DNA of 64,000 nt from Tipula vernalis. Its lineage: Eukaryota; Arthropoda; Insecta; Diptera; Tipulidae. Shown here one piece after another: positions 9,190 to 19,379 of the stretch; the stretch's first letter is position 1; every line of letters starts with the position of its first letter. A program made the translations under genes and the position numbers. The DNA lies in contig OY282560.1 of the NCBI GenBank assembly GCA_958295665.1, forward strand, positions 310,663,236 to 310,727,235, read 5' to 3'. Below the pieces are notes generated by a model that was not told where the DNA came from, ran no database searches, and saw only the letters and a program-made list of their open reading frames with translations.

Positions 9190-9462
9190 CCGGAGCCCCC
9201 AGCCACAGAGAAGGAGCTGGATTTCCTGGGGGGGAATCCCAAGCGCCTGCAACTTGTCCTTGGACACTGCTTGCCCCAAGAGAATGCCTAAAGGGAAGCA
9301 GAAACCGGTATGGTGGTCAAGGGAGTTGGGAATCCTTCGTATAGGTTGTAGGAAAGCATTCAATAGAGCAAAGGGCTCTAGGAAAGCTCAGGACTGGGAA
9401 TCCTATAAGGAGCACCTTAAAAAGTATAAAAACGAAATAAGGAGGTCTTGGAGACTATTCTG
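9190..9462 (+). pseudogene. LOA-like ORF2, endonuclease-to-RT linker
   Basis: The frame at 9254-9463 reads CPKRMPKGKQKPVWWSRELG, then LRIGCRKAFNRAK and DWESYKEHLKKYKNEIRRS. This is the basic linker between endonuclease and RT in the I/LOA group (pattern P-V-W-W-N-x-E-L-x-x-L-R-x-x-x-R-x-x-F-N-x-A). It ends abruptly in EIRRSWR, and the next bases already encode the RT block KTLERLID. About 80-100 residues normally present between these points are gone, so an internal deletion lies close to 9460. Confidence 0.75.
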
Positions 9463-9960
9463 AAAACATTGGAAAGACTGATCGACTTGTACATACGTGC
9501 AAAAATAAAACCAGTAATTGGGCGACTTCTCAGCATGCGTACTGGAAAGAGAGATCTGTGGACACGGCTCTGCATTCCCTGGTGCGAACAATTAAGAAAT
9601 CAATCCACTCGAAAGAGTACCGTACGGTTACCTTCCTCGATATAGAGGGCGCCTTTAACAATGGCAGGACGGAGGCAGTTCGGGAAGGACTGTCTTTCTT
9701 AGATGTGGAGTACCCCCTAGGGAGGTTGATAAATCAGATGCTAGAATGCAGAATTATTAACGAGAATATGAGGGAATCCACCGATAGGAGGCGAGTAGTT
9801 AGAGGAACTCCGCAAGGTGGTGTCCAAACACCTCTTCTCTAGAACATAGTTATCAATGGATTACTTTTGGAACTGGAGGGGGAGGGAATAGGGATGATAG
9901 CGTATGTAGATGACGTAGCGATCGCGATCTTGGGGAAGTACCTAGGCACGATTAAGGAAG
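9463..9960 (+). pseudogene. LOA-like ORF2, reverse transcriptase domain
   Basis: Starts at LKTLERLIDLYIRAKI after the deletion, then in a shifted frame VDTALHSLVRTIKKSIHSKE, YRTVTFLDIEGAFNN (motif A with catalytic Asp), LINQMLECRIINENM, and RRVVRGTPQGGVQTPLL. A TAG at about 9840 replaces the Trp usual after this block. Reading continues NIVINGLLLELEGEGI then IAYVDDVAI, the intact Y-V-D-D catalytic box near 9900-9925. Sequence after the box decays within about 40 bases, and the thumb region up to ~10130 is deleted or scrambled. The domain normally performs target-primed reverse transcription. Confidence 0.85.
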
Positions 9961-10076
9961 TATAAAAGTAGCAGTAAGCTAAATTGGATGCCCAATATTT
10001 TAGAGAGAGTAAAGAAGTCCACCATGGCTCTGTACTCATGAAGGAACGCCGTCTGTAGGAGATGGGGTCTATGTGA

Positions 10077-10094
10077 GTGTGTGTGTGTGTGTGT
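10077..10094. repeat. (GT)n microsatellite
   Basis: A short GT run followed by impure GT/GGTG sequence to about 10119, inside the degraded thumb region of the LOA-like element. On the minus strand it gives spurious Thr-His repeats. Confidence 0.85.
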
Positions 10095-10127
10095 GGTGGG
10101 GGTGAGTGTGTGGTGGTCAGCACTAAA

Positions 10128-11302
10128 CAATAAAACTTATAAGAATAAGATAGAGAAGGTACAGAGAACGGTCTGCTTGCTTATAAGCGGGGATCTGAGG
10201 ACAACCCCTACACGTACTCTGGAGGCTTTGTTCTACCTTCTTCCTGTCGACATCTTTGGTAAGCAGAGAGCGGCAACTACGGCTGCACGACTCTCTGCCG
10301 TGTTTGAATGGAAATGTCTTCAGGTCGCTAAAGGCAAATGTGGAGAATAGTGACTACACGATACCGATTGTATGCTTTGAAAAAGGTTTCCAGACTCTTC
10401 TCCCCTCAAGGGAGTCCTGGGGGAAAAGGTCAATAACAGAAACTGGAAGTATACAATTCTATACTGACGGCTCCAACCTAGACGGCAAAGTCGGAGCAGG
10501 AGTCTATTGTGAAAAATTAAATGTGAATATATCCGTTCGTCTTCCTAATCACTGCAGTGTGTACCAGGCGGAGGTGGTAGCGATTGAGGAAGCGCTGACT
10601 TGGTTGAAGCATAATGTAATATCCACAAGGGATATAACAATATATGTGGACAGTCAGGCGGCAATCAAGTCGCTGGAATCAGTTTCTCTGACGTCCGTGG
10701 TGGCATTGAAGTGCCGCTCATCTCTTAACGACATGAGTGAGCATTTCAATATCCGGATAGTCTGGGTCCCCGGTCACTCGGACGTACTGGGGAACTGCAG
10801 GGCGGACGAACTGGCGAGGCAAGGTACAACTCTCCAATTGAAACCGGAAAGGGCAAATCTGAGGAGGCCGATAGCAGCGTTTTATAGGGCGCTTAGAAAT
10901 GAGGCGATAGTCTCGGCACAGAAGAGGTGGACTAACACCATAACATGCTATGTATGTCGGCAAGTCTGGGCGAAACTGGACTTGAAGCGCTCCAAAACAC
11001 TACTATCCCTACGTAGATCTGACTTAGATATACTCGTGGGGGTGCTCACAGGAAACTGCCTCATTTGGGAGCATGCAAGGAGGCTTGGTTCAATGGGAAA
11101 TGACTTCTGTTGAAGCTGTATGGATGAGGAGGAGGAAGAGACTCTGAGCCACTTCCTCTCATGCCCGGCGCTAGCTTACAGGAGGCATAAACATCTGGGC
11201 AAGTATAGTTTGAACGGCCTTATTCAATCTGGTCCAAAAGATCGTAACTTAGTGGACACAACATTTACAAACAGTCGGAGAACCTCTGTCCTAAAACAAT
11301 AA
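10128..11302 (+). pseudogene. LOA-like ORF2, RT C-terminus, RNase H and zinc knuckle
   Basis: 10128-10320 reads YKNKIEKVQRTVCLLISGDL, RTTPTRTLEALFYLLPVDIF and AATTAARL, the RT C-terminal block of I/LOA elements. After a frameshift, a long frame carries RNase H: IQFYTDGSNLDGKVGAGVY (first Asp), VYQAEVVAIEEALTWL (Glu), ITIYVDSQAAIKSL (Asp), VWVPGHSDVLGNCRADELAR (His and last Asp). All four acidic positions are intact. RNase H removes RNA from the hybrid. A TGA at 11111 then interrupts the C-terminal zinc knuckle DFC-stop-SCMDEEEEETLSHFL-SCPAL, probably a CGA-to-TGA change. The final codons run to a stop at 11300. Confidence 0.85.
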
Positions 11303-11361
11303 TAAAGACGTCATTCAGGAAAGTGAACGATGTCCCTACCTTAAAAAAAACATTCAAAAAT

Positions 11362-12639
11362 TGTAGCGGTCAATAAATGTGGCCACTACAACCAAGGTGT
11401 TAACAGAATTATTTATTGATTCTGTAAATTGTCGACCTCTCCTGAAACTTTTTTTTGTGTGGTGTGATCGATTTAAAAAAAAAATAATAAAAAGAGGAAC
11501 GTGGTTCATTTTGGGACAGTTTTTGTTGGATCGTTGAGGAACAAACACCTCGGGTTTTTTTTATAATAATATTTTTATGAAAAGAAAAATTGTGAATAAA
11601 AAAATAAATTTTTTTTATTTAAAACTAATTATTGGTGGTAATAACCATAAAGTTTAATTATATGAAATCGTAAGGATAGTTATAAGTGATATTGAAAAAT
11701 TAATAGTCAAGAGACTATGTATTTATGATTTAAAAAAAAAAAAACAAAAAAAAACTGTGTATTACGAAACCACGCTTAATGAAAAATATTGGCTTCATAA
11801 AAGTATAACTGTAAAAAATACGGATAATAATAGTGAAAATCAAAAGAAACTATAGTAGTGAATAATAATAAACATTGTGTGTGATCCCGTACGAATGTAA
11901 ATACGTGATATTTTATTAAAATTCAATATGTACCGACATTATTTACATATAGTATATCCGTATTATCCATATTATAACGATAATACCTTAATGTTTATCC
12001 GTATTATAACGATAAAAATGCGTCATTGATCAGTTAGTTGTGTTATGATATGAAAACATTGTGAAAAAAAACAGGTGACCACATGTACTGGTTAACTGCG
12101 CAACATATTTGCGTGAACTATTAAAACAAAAGAAAAAAAAAATCACAATAAAAATTCAAATAGCTATACATAAAAAAATAAAAATAAAAATAATTACTAA
12201 ATAATTAATAAACAATATAACGTGAAATAAATATCATATTGGTGATTAGTGGATATATTAAAAATAGGCATAAAATGTGCATCATATATAAATTTGGATA
12301 ACCAATGCACATGTAGCGGTAACCGGAATTTTTTTGAGTCACCTTGGCTATGGTACTCTTTAGTTAAGTTATTTTCTTATTTTATTTGTATTTTTATTAT
12401 TATTATTATTAGTTATTGTCGAATTATATTAAATTAACTTTTATAATTTTATAATTAATATCGTTATTTTATAATAATTAATTATTTTTGGGGATTCGCA
12501 TAATTTTTCGGGTAATCTTTATTTCTTATTCTTTGCTAAAAATAATTAATTATTAGTCTTTTTTTGGTATGACGTCATTAGTATTAAGTTCTAATGGTAA
12601 TTTATTTTTGTTTCACAATTTTCTTTTTGATAATTCATT
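11362..12639. other. very AT-rich non-coding stretch
   Basis: Dominated by A- and T-runs and short TTA/AAT reiterations. Near 11930-12020 the phrase 'ccgtattat...ataacgata' occurs twice as a short direct repeat. No protein motif, tRNA or transposon end is recognisable. It lies between inverted copies of the LOA tail (11222-11361 and 14113-14255). Confidence 0.6.
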
Positions 12640-13036
12640 TCATTAAACATATAATTTTTTGTCTCTATAAATTCTTTCGATTAAATGTGTTTTTTTTTTC
12701 TTAATGGTTCCACCACTTCCTCTTTAAGTCGTTCGCTGGTGTGTTTTAATTTCAGGATGAGAAACTAAGTTTTTGTATGAGGATGTGATGTAGGTGAGTT
12801 GGTCTCAGGTGAGTTTATTGTAGCTTGGTTCCTTTTTCCTTCTCTCATTTACCTGGATTTCATCCAGGATGGTTTTCTTCGTGTTCGGTCTTTCATGACT
12901 TGCTCATGTCTCAACAAACCTGTTTTCCTCACCCCACGCCATTCCCTGAGTACTAGCTGGCTAAATTAGACCGAGTTGAGACCTCTGATCAAGTAAAATA
13001 AATTTCTGTTAACGAAGGTCGTCAGGTCTTCGTTAC
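12640..13036 (-). repeat. possible solo LTR on the minus strand
   Basis: Read on the minus strand from 13036, the sequence begins TGTAACGAAGACC with an internal dyad (taacgaag at 13010 and cttcgtta ending at 13035). It contains an AATAAA signal near 12815 and is markedly less A/T-biased than its surroundings. That layout is LTR-like. The other end, a terminal CA and a target duplication are not identified, and no partner copy is present, so this remains a suggestion. Confidence 0.2.
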
Positions 13037-13040
13037 AAAA

Positions 13041-13734
13041 TCTAGAAGATAAATGATATAGGCAGACGTATTGCTTCCCTATATGTAAATTCATATAAAG
13101 AAATTAAGCAGTATGTATATTAGCATAAAGTTGGATATTAAAAAAGGCCTCGGTCTGGCCCAAATATCGTACCCAAATGGACATATGCGTTTAAGTTTAG
13201 GTGGCGGTTTCTTCAATAAGATAAGTGACTTAGGACAGACGTGTTGCGTTCCTATATGTAAGTTTGTATAAAGTTGGATATTAAAAAAAATCTCAATCTA
13301 GCCCCAAGATCGTACCCAAGTCGACATATATCAATAAGGGTAAAAGGCAATCAACAACTTTCAAAAATCTTACAACTTGTTACAACTTTCAAAAATCTAG
13401 AAGATAAGTGACTTAGAACAGACGTGTTGCGTTCCTATATCTAAGTTTGTAAAAAGTTGGATATTAAAAAAAAATCTCAATCTGGCCCCAAGATTGTACC
13501 CAAGTGGACATAAATCAATAAGTGTAGAGGGTAATCCCCTCTATCCTAGAAATGTTACAACTTTCAAAAATCTAGAAGATAAGTGACTTAGGACAGACGT
13601 GTTGCGTTCCTATATCTAAGTTTGTATAAAGTTGGATATTAAAAAAATTTTCATTCTGTCCCCAAGATCGTACCCAGGTGGACATATATCAATAAGGGTA
13701 AAGGGCAATGCCCTCTATCTTAGAAATGTTACAA
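13041..13734 (+). repeat. ~175 bp tandem repeat, direct arm (about four units)
   Basis: The anchor gataagtga (gataaatga in the first unit) recurs at 13048, 13220, 13403 and 13578, spacings of 172, 183 and 175. Each unit contains aagttggatattaaa, caatctggcccc, gatcgtacccaagtggacat and, where complete, aaatgttacaactttc and caaaaatctagaag. The last two units are very similar; the first is most diverged. Units align with the 3' tail of the LOA-like element (for example caatctggtccaaaagatcg and agtggaca at 11225-11260). Confidence 0.85.
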
Positions 13735-13744
13735 CATTTTTGAA

Positions 13745-14112
13745 AGTTGTAACATTTCTAAGATAGAGGGGATTGCCCTTTACCCTCATTGATATATGTC
13801 CACTTGGGTACGATCTTGGGACCAGATTGAGATTTTTTTTAATATCCAACTTTTTATAAACTTAGATATAGGAACGCAACACGTCTGTTCTAAGTCACTT
13901 ATCTTCTAGATTTTTGAAAGTTGTAACATTTCTAGGATAGAGGGGATTACCCTCTACACTTATTGATTTATGTCCACTTGGGTACGATCTTGGGGCCAGA
14001 CTGAGGCATTTTTTAATATCCAACTTTATGCTAATATACATACTGCTTAATTTCTTTATATGAATTTACATATAGGGAAGCAATACGTCTGCCTATATCA
14101 TTTATCTTCTAG
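13745..14112 (-). repeat. ~175-200 bp tandem repeat, inverted arm (about two units)
   Basis: Reverse complements of the units at 13041-13734. The inversion centre is near 13736, between gttacaac and gttgtaac with a ~10 bp spacer, giving a hairpin-capable dyad with arms of about 180 bp at high identity. The outer unit mirrors the distinctive first unit of the left arm, including gcagtatgtatattagcataaa, so the outer arms pair as well. The arm runs directly into the inverted LOA tail copy. Confidence 0.85.
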
Positions 14113-14285
14113 ATTTTTGAATGTTTTTTTTAAGGTAGGGACATCGTTCACTATCCGGAATGACGTCTTTATTATTGTTTTAGGACAGAGGGGGTTTCTC
14201 CGACTGTTTGTAAATGTTGTGTCCACTAAGTTACGATCTTTTGGACCAGATTGAATAATTTTTATATATCACTTTTCTACTGAAC
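14113..14285 (-). repeat. inverted copy of the LOA-like 3' tail, also a unit of the ~175 bp repeat
   Basis: 14113-14255 is the reverse complement of 11222-11361 with few differences, including the stop region, the AATAATAAAG block and the terminal A-run. Beyond 14255 it no longer follows the LOA coding sequence but resembles the tandem unit (agtgatatataaaaatt against agttggatattaaaaaa). It therefore links the retroelement tail and the tandem family. Confidence 0.8.
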
Positions 14286-16004
14286 TTTGATTTTTTAAAT
14301 TGTTTTTTTTTGACAATTTAAATTAAGACTTAAGTTTATTTAAAAGTTTTTTTTTAAAATTTAAATTAGATAAGTAAAATAATTGTTTACGTACAAATTC
14401 ATAATAACGAGAGATTTATTATTCTTACTAATACATTCACAGGAAAATCAATTGTTAGGACAAATGTTTAATTTTAGGACAAACTTCACACATTTGTACA
14501 GTTGCATGAAGTTTGTCCTAAATTTTGTTTTTGTAATTTTAGGACAAATTTAGGACAAACTTCACGCGAATAGATGATTTATATTTATACAACAATTTAA
14601 TTAGTTAATAATAAATTTCAAGAAAATTATTATTTTTAATTTAAATTATACAAAATAAAAATTATACGTTAATGGCTGACAAAATTGATATTTTACCAAA
14701 GAAAGAATGTGACTTTCCCGCTTTAAAAACTTCTTAACAAAAATAAACAGGAGATTTGTACAATAACAAAAATCTGTCCCATACTCACAAATATCGAGGT
14801 AATGGGATAATCTTGAAAATTATGTCTACGTCATTTTAGTAAATACGTGATTTTGAATAAAGCACGAGATTAAACTTTTATACGTCTTCCCATTCGTATT
14901 CAAAATTATTTAATTACGGTGCCACACACACGCTTATCTTACCGAAATTATAAAGAAAATTTTTATTAACTTCTGTTTTAAATTTCCACCCCAATAAAAA
15001 ACGCATTAAAAAACAGATCTACCGTAATTATATGAAAATAGATGTATTTGGGTATGTGTGTGTTTGTGTGTGAAGGAACTTCGTTTTAAATTTTCAAGGC
15101 CAGTTTGTAGTATTCCTCCCACACACATATTCAATCATTTTCCAAATAGCGTACATACTTAATGGTAAAATGAATAACACTCAGGAAAACGCCAACAATA
15201 TCAAGAAGGAAACAAAAAACGGTTTAAAGGGGGAGAACATAAAAAATGGAAAAGCTTTACAATGAAGGTTAACAATTTTCTATTTGTGAAAATGTTCTCG
15301 AGGCATGAATTTAGTAGGGAAATATAGCAAAAAAAAAATGGTTTCCCAAGAACTTTTTGTACTTTTGTACGCGCCTGCAAACAAACACATACATACATAT
15401 GTACAACATATACAGATAACACATACAATATGTATGGAAAGTAGAACATGAAACTTTTGTTTTTTTTGTTTTAATTTTATGTTCAGTATGCTGATAACGA
15501 GTAATTAGCTCTCTAACAATTTAGAATTTAATTAATTCAAATCGGTTTGGTGCTATGATAACGAGCACAAAACTGATTTGCATATGAATTATTATGGGTG
15601 ATTGAATGACATTTTTTTTGTTTTTGTTTTCATACTAAATTTGATAAACATGTTAATATGAATAATTTTATTAATCGGGCTCTCAAACAAGGTTTGGCAT
15701 TATTAAGGCAAATTAGTTTATATAACACAAATTATACGTGCGACCAAATCAGTTAATGACTTATGTAAGAATTTACGTTGATTAAATTTTTTCTAAATAA
15801 ACACGTTCGTCATTTTAATTTTACTATAATATGCCTGGTTGCAATAAGAGTGTTCCAAAATGTCAGGTGACTAAAGTTATAAATCTCATCCTAATGTTCG
15901 AGTCGTAATTTGGTTAGATTTGGTTGCTGTATACAATGGTTTGTAAAATTGGTTTTTCAATGGCTGTTAGCTGGAACTCGGCATATTTTAAATTACACTT
16001 AAGG
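14286..16004. other. AT-rich non-coding stretch
   Basis: No gene recognised. It holds homopolymer runs, a short GT-rich patch near 15051-15074, and a purine-rich patch with a minus-strand open frame at 15201-15449 that is low-complexity and unsupported. A short plus-strand start at 15831 (MPGCNKSVPKC) has no continuing frame. Confidence 0.55.
14455..14575. repeat. cluster of 'ttaggacaaacttca' motifs with a dyad
   Basis: Copies or partial copies of taggacaaa occur five times in 120 bp. Two are opposed: ttaggacaaacttca at 14474-14488 and its complement at 14507-14521, giving a 15 bp stem with an 18-base loop. Direct copies follow at about 14540 and 14551. It could be the ends of a tiny transposon or a protein-binding cluster; nothing decides between them. 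Confidence 0.6.
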
Positions 16005-16015
16005 TCTATCGTAAT

Positions 16016-16680
16016 TTTTAATTTAATATGTTCCGAAGATTGTAATAGAATTCAATCCAGTTTCGGACTGATGAGCTTATGATTATGAAAAAATCAATCC
16101 TCTCATCAGGCCGCGGCGACTGGACTGACTATACCACAATTTACATTCTATATATACAGAATGTCCTGTGCTTTATGTACTAGCGAATCGTACTAATACA
16201 GATAAATTCAATTACAATTTTTTCTTCTTCACGACAATCACATAAGCTGTGAACGCTAATTTTACTTTTTAATTTTTTGTTGAATGTTAATTAATTCTTG
16301 TAATTTCTAAATATGCTACCGGTCTTACGACACTTTTAAATGTGTTTTTTATTAACAAGAATTAATTAACATTCAACAAAAAATTAAAAAGTAAAATTAG
16401 CGTTCACAGCTTATGTGATTGTCGTGAGGATTGATTTTTTCATAATCATAAGCTCATCAGTTCGAAACTGGATTGAATTCTCTTACAATCTTCGGAACAT
16501 ATTAAATTAAAAATTAAATAAATAGAATTCTGTCTATTAGCCGGTTTTCGTTGAATTACCGTTCGTAAATACTAAAATGTTTCTACGTGTTAATAAAAAA
16601 CACATTTAAAAGTGTCGTAAGACCGGTAGCATATTTGGAAATTACAAGAATTAATTAACATTCAACAAAAAATTAAAAAA
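16016..16680. mobile_element. foldback element of nested inverted repeats with 11 bp flanking repeat
   Basis: Segment a (16016-16102) and segment b (16230-16302) are repeated as reverse complements in b'-a' (16355-16520). The intervening c (16303-16354) with b is repeated again as reverse complement at 16584-16680. The order is therefore a-x-b-c-b'-a'-y-c'-b''. The exact direct repeat tctatcgtaat sits at 16005-16015 and 16681-16691, immediately outside, and looks like a target-site duplication. Terminal bases are A/T-rich (ttttaattt and its complement). No open frame is present. It fits a foldback or MITE-derived composite; the superfamily is unknown. Confidence 0.7.
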
Positions 16681-16691
16681 TCTATCGTAAT

Positions 16692-16873
16692 GATTCCTGA
16701 TTTATTTAAAATTATCGTTCTTAAATCCCTGCATCAGATGGGAAAGCCTCTATTGTGTTTAACGACGTAGCAGGGGATAAAAGCATTTGTATCATTCCGA
16801 GTATCAATAACATCAGTCGTAAAGTTGCTGGTTCACTGATGATTGTGTTTTTGTGACGATAATCTCATTATCA
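16692..16873. other. short unassigned stretch
   Basis: Lies between the foldback element and the BEL/Pao fragment. Integrase core motifs expected downstream of the BEL/Pao zinc-binding domain on the minus strand are not seen here, so either the BEL/Pao copy ends at 16874 or this part has decayed beyond recognition. Confidence 0.4.
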
Positions 16874-17859
16874 GATTCTATCTTCTCTTCGCAAGTTTCC
16901 CATGATTTGACTCTCCATACGTGGTCGTTGTTTTATGTAACCGATACAACGTCGAAATGTTAGGCGTGCCAAATTTCGTGCTTCTATGATGCAATACTTT
17001 TTTTGAATTATGGCCATTAAAAGTGCAGGTCCAGGGTGACAATGATCATTGTGGATTTGATGTACGATACATTAACTTATTGTCCATTTTGAAGACAATA
17101 TGATTGGGTGCTTCGTGTTATATGGTGCCAAGCTATTCTTAATTCGACAGCACACTCTCTTAACCATATCATCGTCTAAAAAAAGTGCATATTGAAAGAG
17201 TTGGCTGTTTTTGCCGACCGCCTTTTGATGTTACAATACCTTGTAGTCTTGTGGAAATTCTATGAGCTGCATCTCTCTGCACAATATTGATTCTGTCTGA
17301 TTAAAATCTAAATTTTACTGTAGCTTGAACATTTTGTGAAAATATAAGTTAGTGTCCTATTATCACTGCCATAATTTCCTGCCCCTTTCTTTCCCGGAGT
17401 TGCTGTCAATCTTAACTGTTTTCTTCTCGATATTTTGGGCTACATCAAAATTTGACTGCAGTGGCCAGTATTAATCTGATTGGCTTATGAAGCTGGGTCC
17501 AGTCCACCAAAACGGGTGATTCGTCAATTCGTCCAAGGATATACCACGACTCGCGCAATCCGCGAGACTTCTTTTGAACAGGCTTGAGATTTTGCAAACT
17601 CATTGACGACGAACGTTGCCCATCTCCTTGGTTCGCTGAACAGCCAGTCCAGAACTATTTTTGAGTCAGCCCAAAGTGTAATACGTGATATTATGAGCTT
17701 GCTTTCTCGTTCCTTATCTCCATCAGTTTTGCTGCCCAACTATCTTTTAAGCTGAATGGAATTTGAATTCTAGATTTCTTGTCGCAATTTGAGCCATTCA
17801 TTAAGTATGTCATCCGGTAGATTGTCATCCCAATCTACATTACTATGCCACAAATTTTG
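16874..17859 (-). pseudogene. BEL/Pao retrotransposon RNase H and integrase zinc-binding remnant
   Basis: Read downward from 17859: LWHSNVDWDDNLPDDL and RIQIPFS (BEL/Pao block L-W-x-x-x-x-x-W-D-D-x-L-P), then ITLWADSKIVLDWLFSEPRR, WATFVVNEFAKSQ (RNase H-like segment with its Asp). A frameshift leaves SRGL and then HPFWWTGPSFISQSD before a stop and WP, matching L-W-W-x-G-P-x-W-L. From about 17190 come NTKHPIIL, HPGPALLMAIIQKKYCIIEA, RNLARLTFRRC and RPRMESQIMGNL, the HHCC zinc-binding domain of the integrase; the last Cys of the C-x-x-C pair is Tyr. The catalytic core of the integrase is missing. Its upstream end lies about 25 bp from the satellite. Confidence 0.85.
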
Positions 17860-17884
17860 TAAGATGATGTATGTAACATGTAAG

Positions 17885-18066
17885 ATAAAAAATCAAAGCT
17901 ACAAAATCGAAAACCTGCAATTTTGCTACGATTCCGATGATTGATACTTCTATCGATAGGCATTGAAACCTGTAATTGTTATGCCAATGGGCATTTGGAT
18001 CGTTCGAATGTTTCTACACATTTTGTAGAAAATTCAATTTTATTGAAAATCACATGGACTACAGAC
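17885..18066. repeat. diverged edge monomer of the 182 bp satellite
   Basis: The first unit aligns along its length but carries many changes (acaaaatcgaaaacctgcaa for the anchor region, cgataggcattgaaacctg for caataggcgttgagccctg). The next units at once show near-consensus sequence. Strong divergence in the outermost repeat marks an array boundary outside the reach of homogenisation. Confidence 0.85.
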
Positions 18067-19379
18067 CAAAAAGTCAGAGCTCCAAAGAGCGAACTCCGGC
18101 AATTGTGCTCCGATTCCGATGATTGATACCTCTATCAATAGGCGTTGAGCCCTGTAATTATCGTGCCAACGGACATTTGGATCGTTTGAATATTTCTACA
18201 CATTTTGGAGAAAATTCAAGTTTATTGAAAATCACCTGAACTATAGACCAAAAAGTCAGAGCTCCAAAGAGCGAACTCCGGCAATTGTGCTCCGATTCCG
18301 ATGATTGATACCTCTATCAATAGGCGTTGAGCCCTGTAATTATCGTGCCAACGGACATTTGGATCGTTTGAATATTTCTACACATTTTGGAGAAAATTCA
18401 AATTTATTGAAAATCACCTGAACTACATATAGACCAAAAAGTCAGAGCTCCAACAAGCGCACTCCGGCAATTGTGCTCCGATTCCGATGATTGATACTTC
18501 TATCAATAGGCGTTGAGCCCTGTAATTATCGTGCCAATGGACATTTGGATCGTTCGAATATTTCTACACATTTTGGAGAAAATTCAAATTTATTGAAAAT
18601 CACCTGAAATATAGACCAAAAAGTCAGAGGTCCAAAGAGCGAACTCCGGCAATTGTGCTCCGATTCCGATGATTGATACCTCTATCAATAGGCGTTGAGC
18701 CCTGTAATTATCGTGCCAACGGACATTTGGATCGTTCGAATATTTCTACACATTTTGGAGAAAATTCAAATTTATTGAAAATCACCTGAACTATAGACCA
18801 AAAAGTCAGAGCTCCAAAGAGCGAACTCCGGCAATTGTGCTCCGATTCCAATGATTGATACCTCTATCAATAGGCGTTGAGCCCTGTAATTATCGTGCCA
18901 ACGGACATTTGGATCGTTCGAATATTTCTACACATTTTGGAGAAAATTCAAATTTATTGAAAATCACCTGAACTATAGACCAAAAAGTCAGAGCTCCAAA
19001 GAGCGAACTCCGGCAATTGTGCTCCGATTCCAATGATTGATACCTCTATCAATAGGCGTTGAGCCCTGTAATTATCGTGCCAACGGACATTTGGATCGTT
19101 CGAATATTTCTACACATTTTGGAGAAAATTCAAATTTATTGAAAATCACCTGAACTATAGACCAAAAAGTCAGAGCTCCAAAGAGCGAACTCCGGCAATT
19201 GTGCTCCGATTCCGATGATTGATACCTCTATCAATAGGCGTTGAGGCCTGTAATTATCGTGCCAACGGACATTTGAATCGTTCGAATATTTCTACACTTT
19301 TTGGAGAAAATTCAAATTTATTGAAAATCATCTGAACTATAGACCAAAAAGTCAGAGCTCCAAAGAGCGAACTCCGGCA

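Larger units (their letters stand above)
7713..11361 (+). mobile_element. Degenerate LOA/I-group non-LTR retrotransposon
   Basis: Order on the plus strand: ORF1-like protein, apurinic-type endonuclease, reverse transcriptase, RNase H, C-terminal zinc knuckle, short 3' tail with an A-run (ttaaaaaaaacattcaaaaa, ending near 11361). RNase H plus this endonuclease wording (QINLHHSKAAS; CDANAHHTIWGS; SFSDHRYVTF) points to the LOA/I group rather than Jockey, which lacks RNase H. About 3.6 kb remains, shorter than a complete element of this group. Internal deletions are evident near 9460 and 9960-10130. The exact 5' end is unknown; I use the first open frame that leads into ORF1. The last ~140 bp recur inverted at 14113-14255. 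Confidence 0.85.

Noticed and set aside
15201..15449. 82-codon minus-strand frame rich in Phe, Leu, Tyr and Cys
   Set aside because: Derived from purine-rich and (AC)n-like low-complexity DNA; hydrophobicity is a composition effect.
16070..16100. Hammerhead ribozyme core (ctgatgag ... gaaa)
   Set aside because: The core words are present but the bases between them do not form stem II, and no stem III with a cleavage triplet follows.
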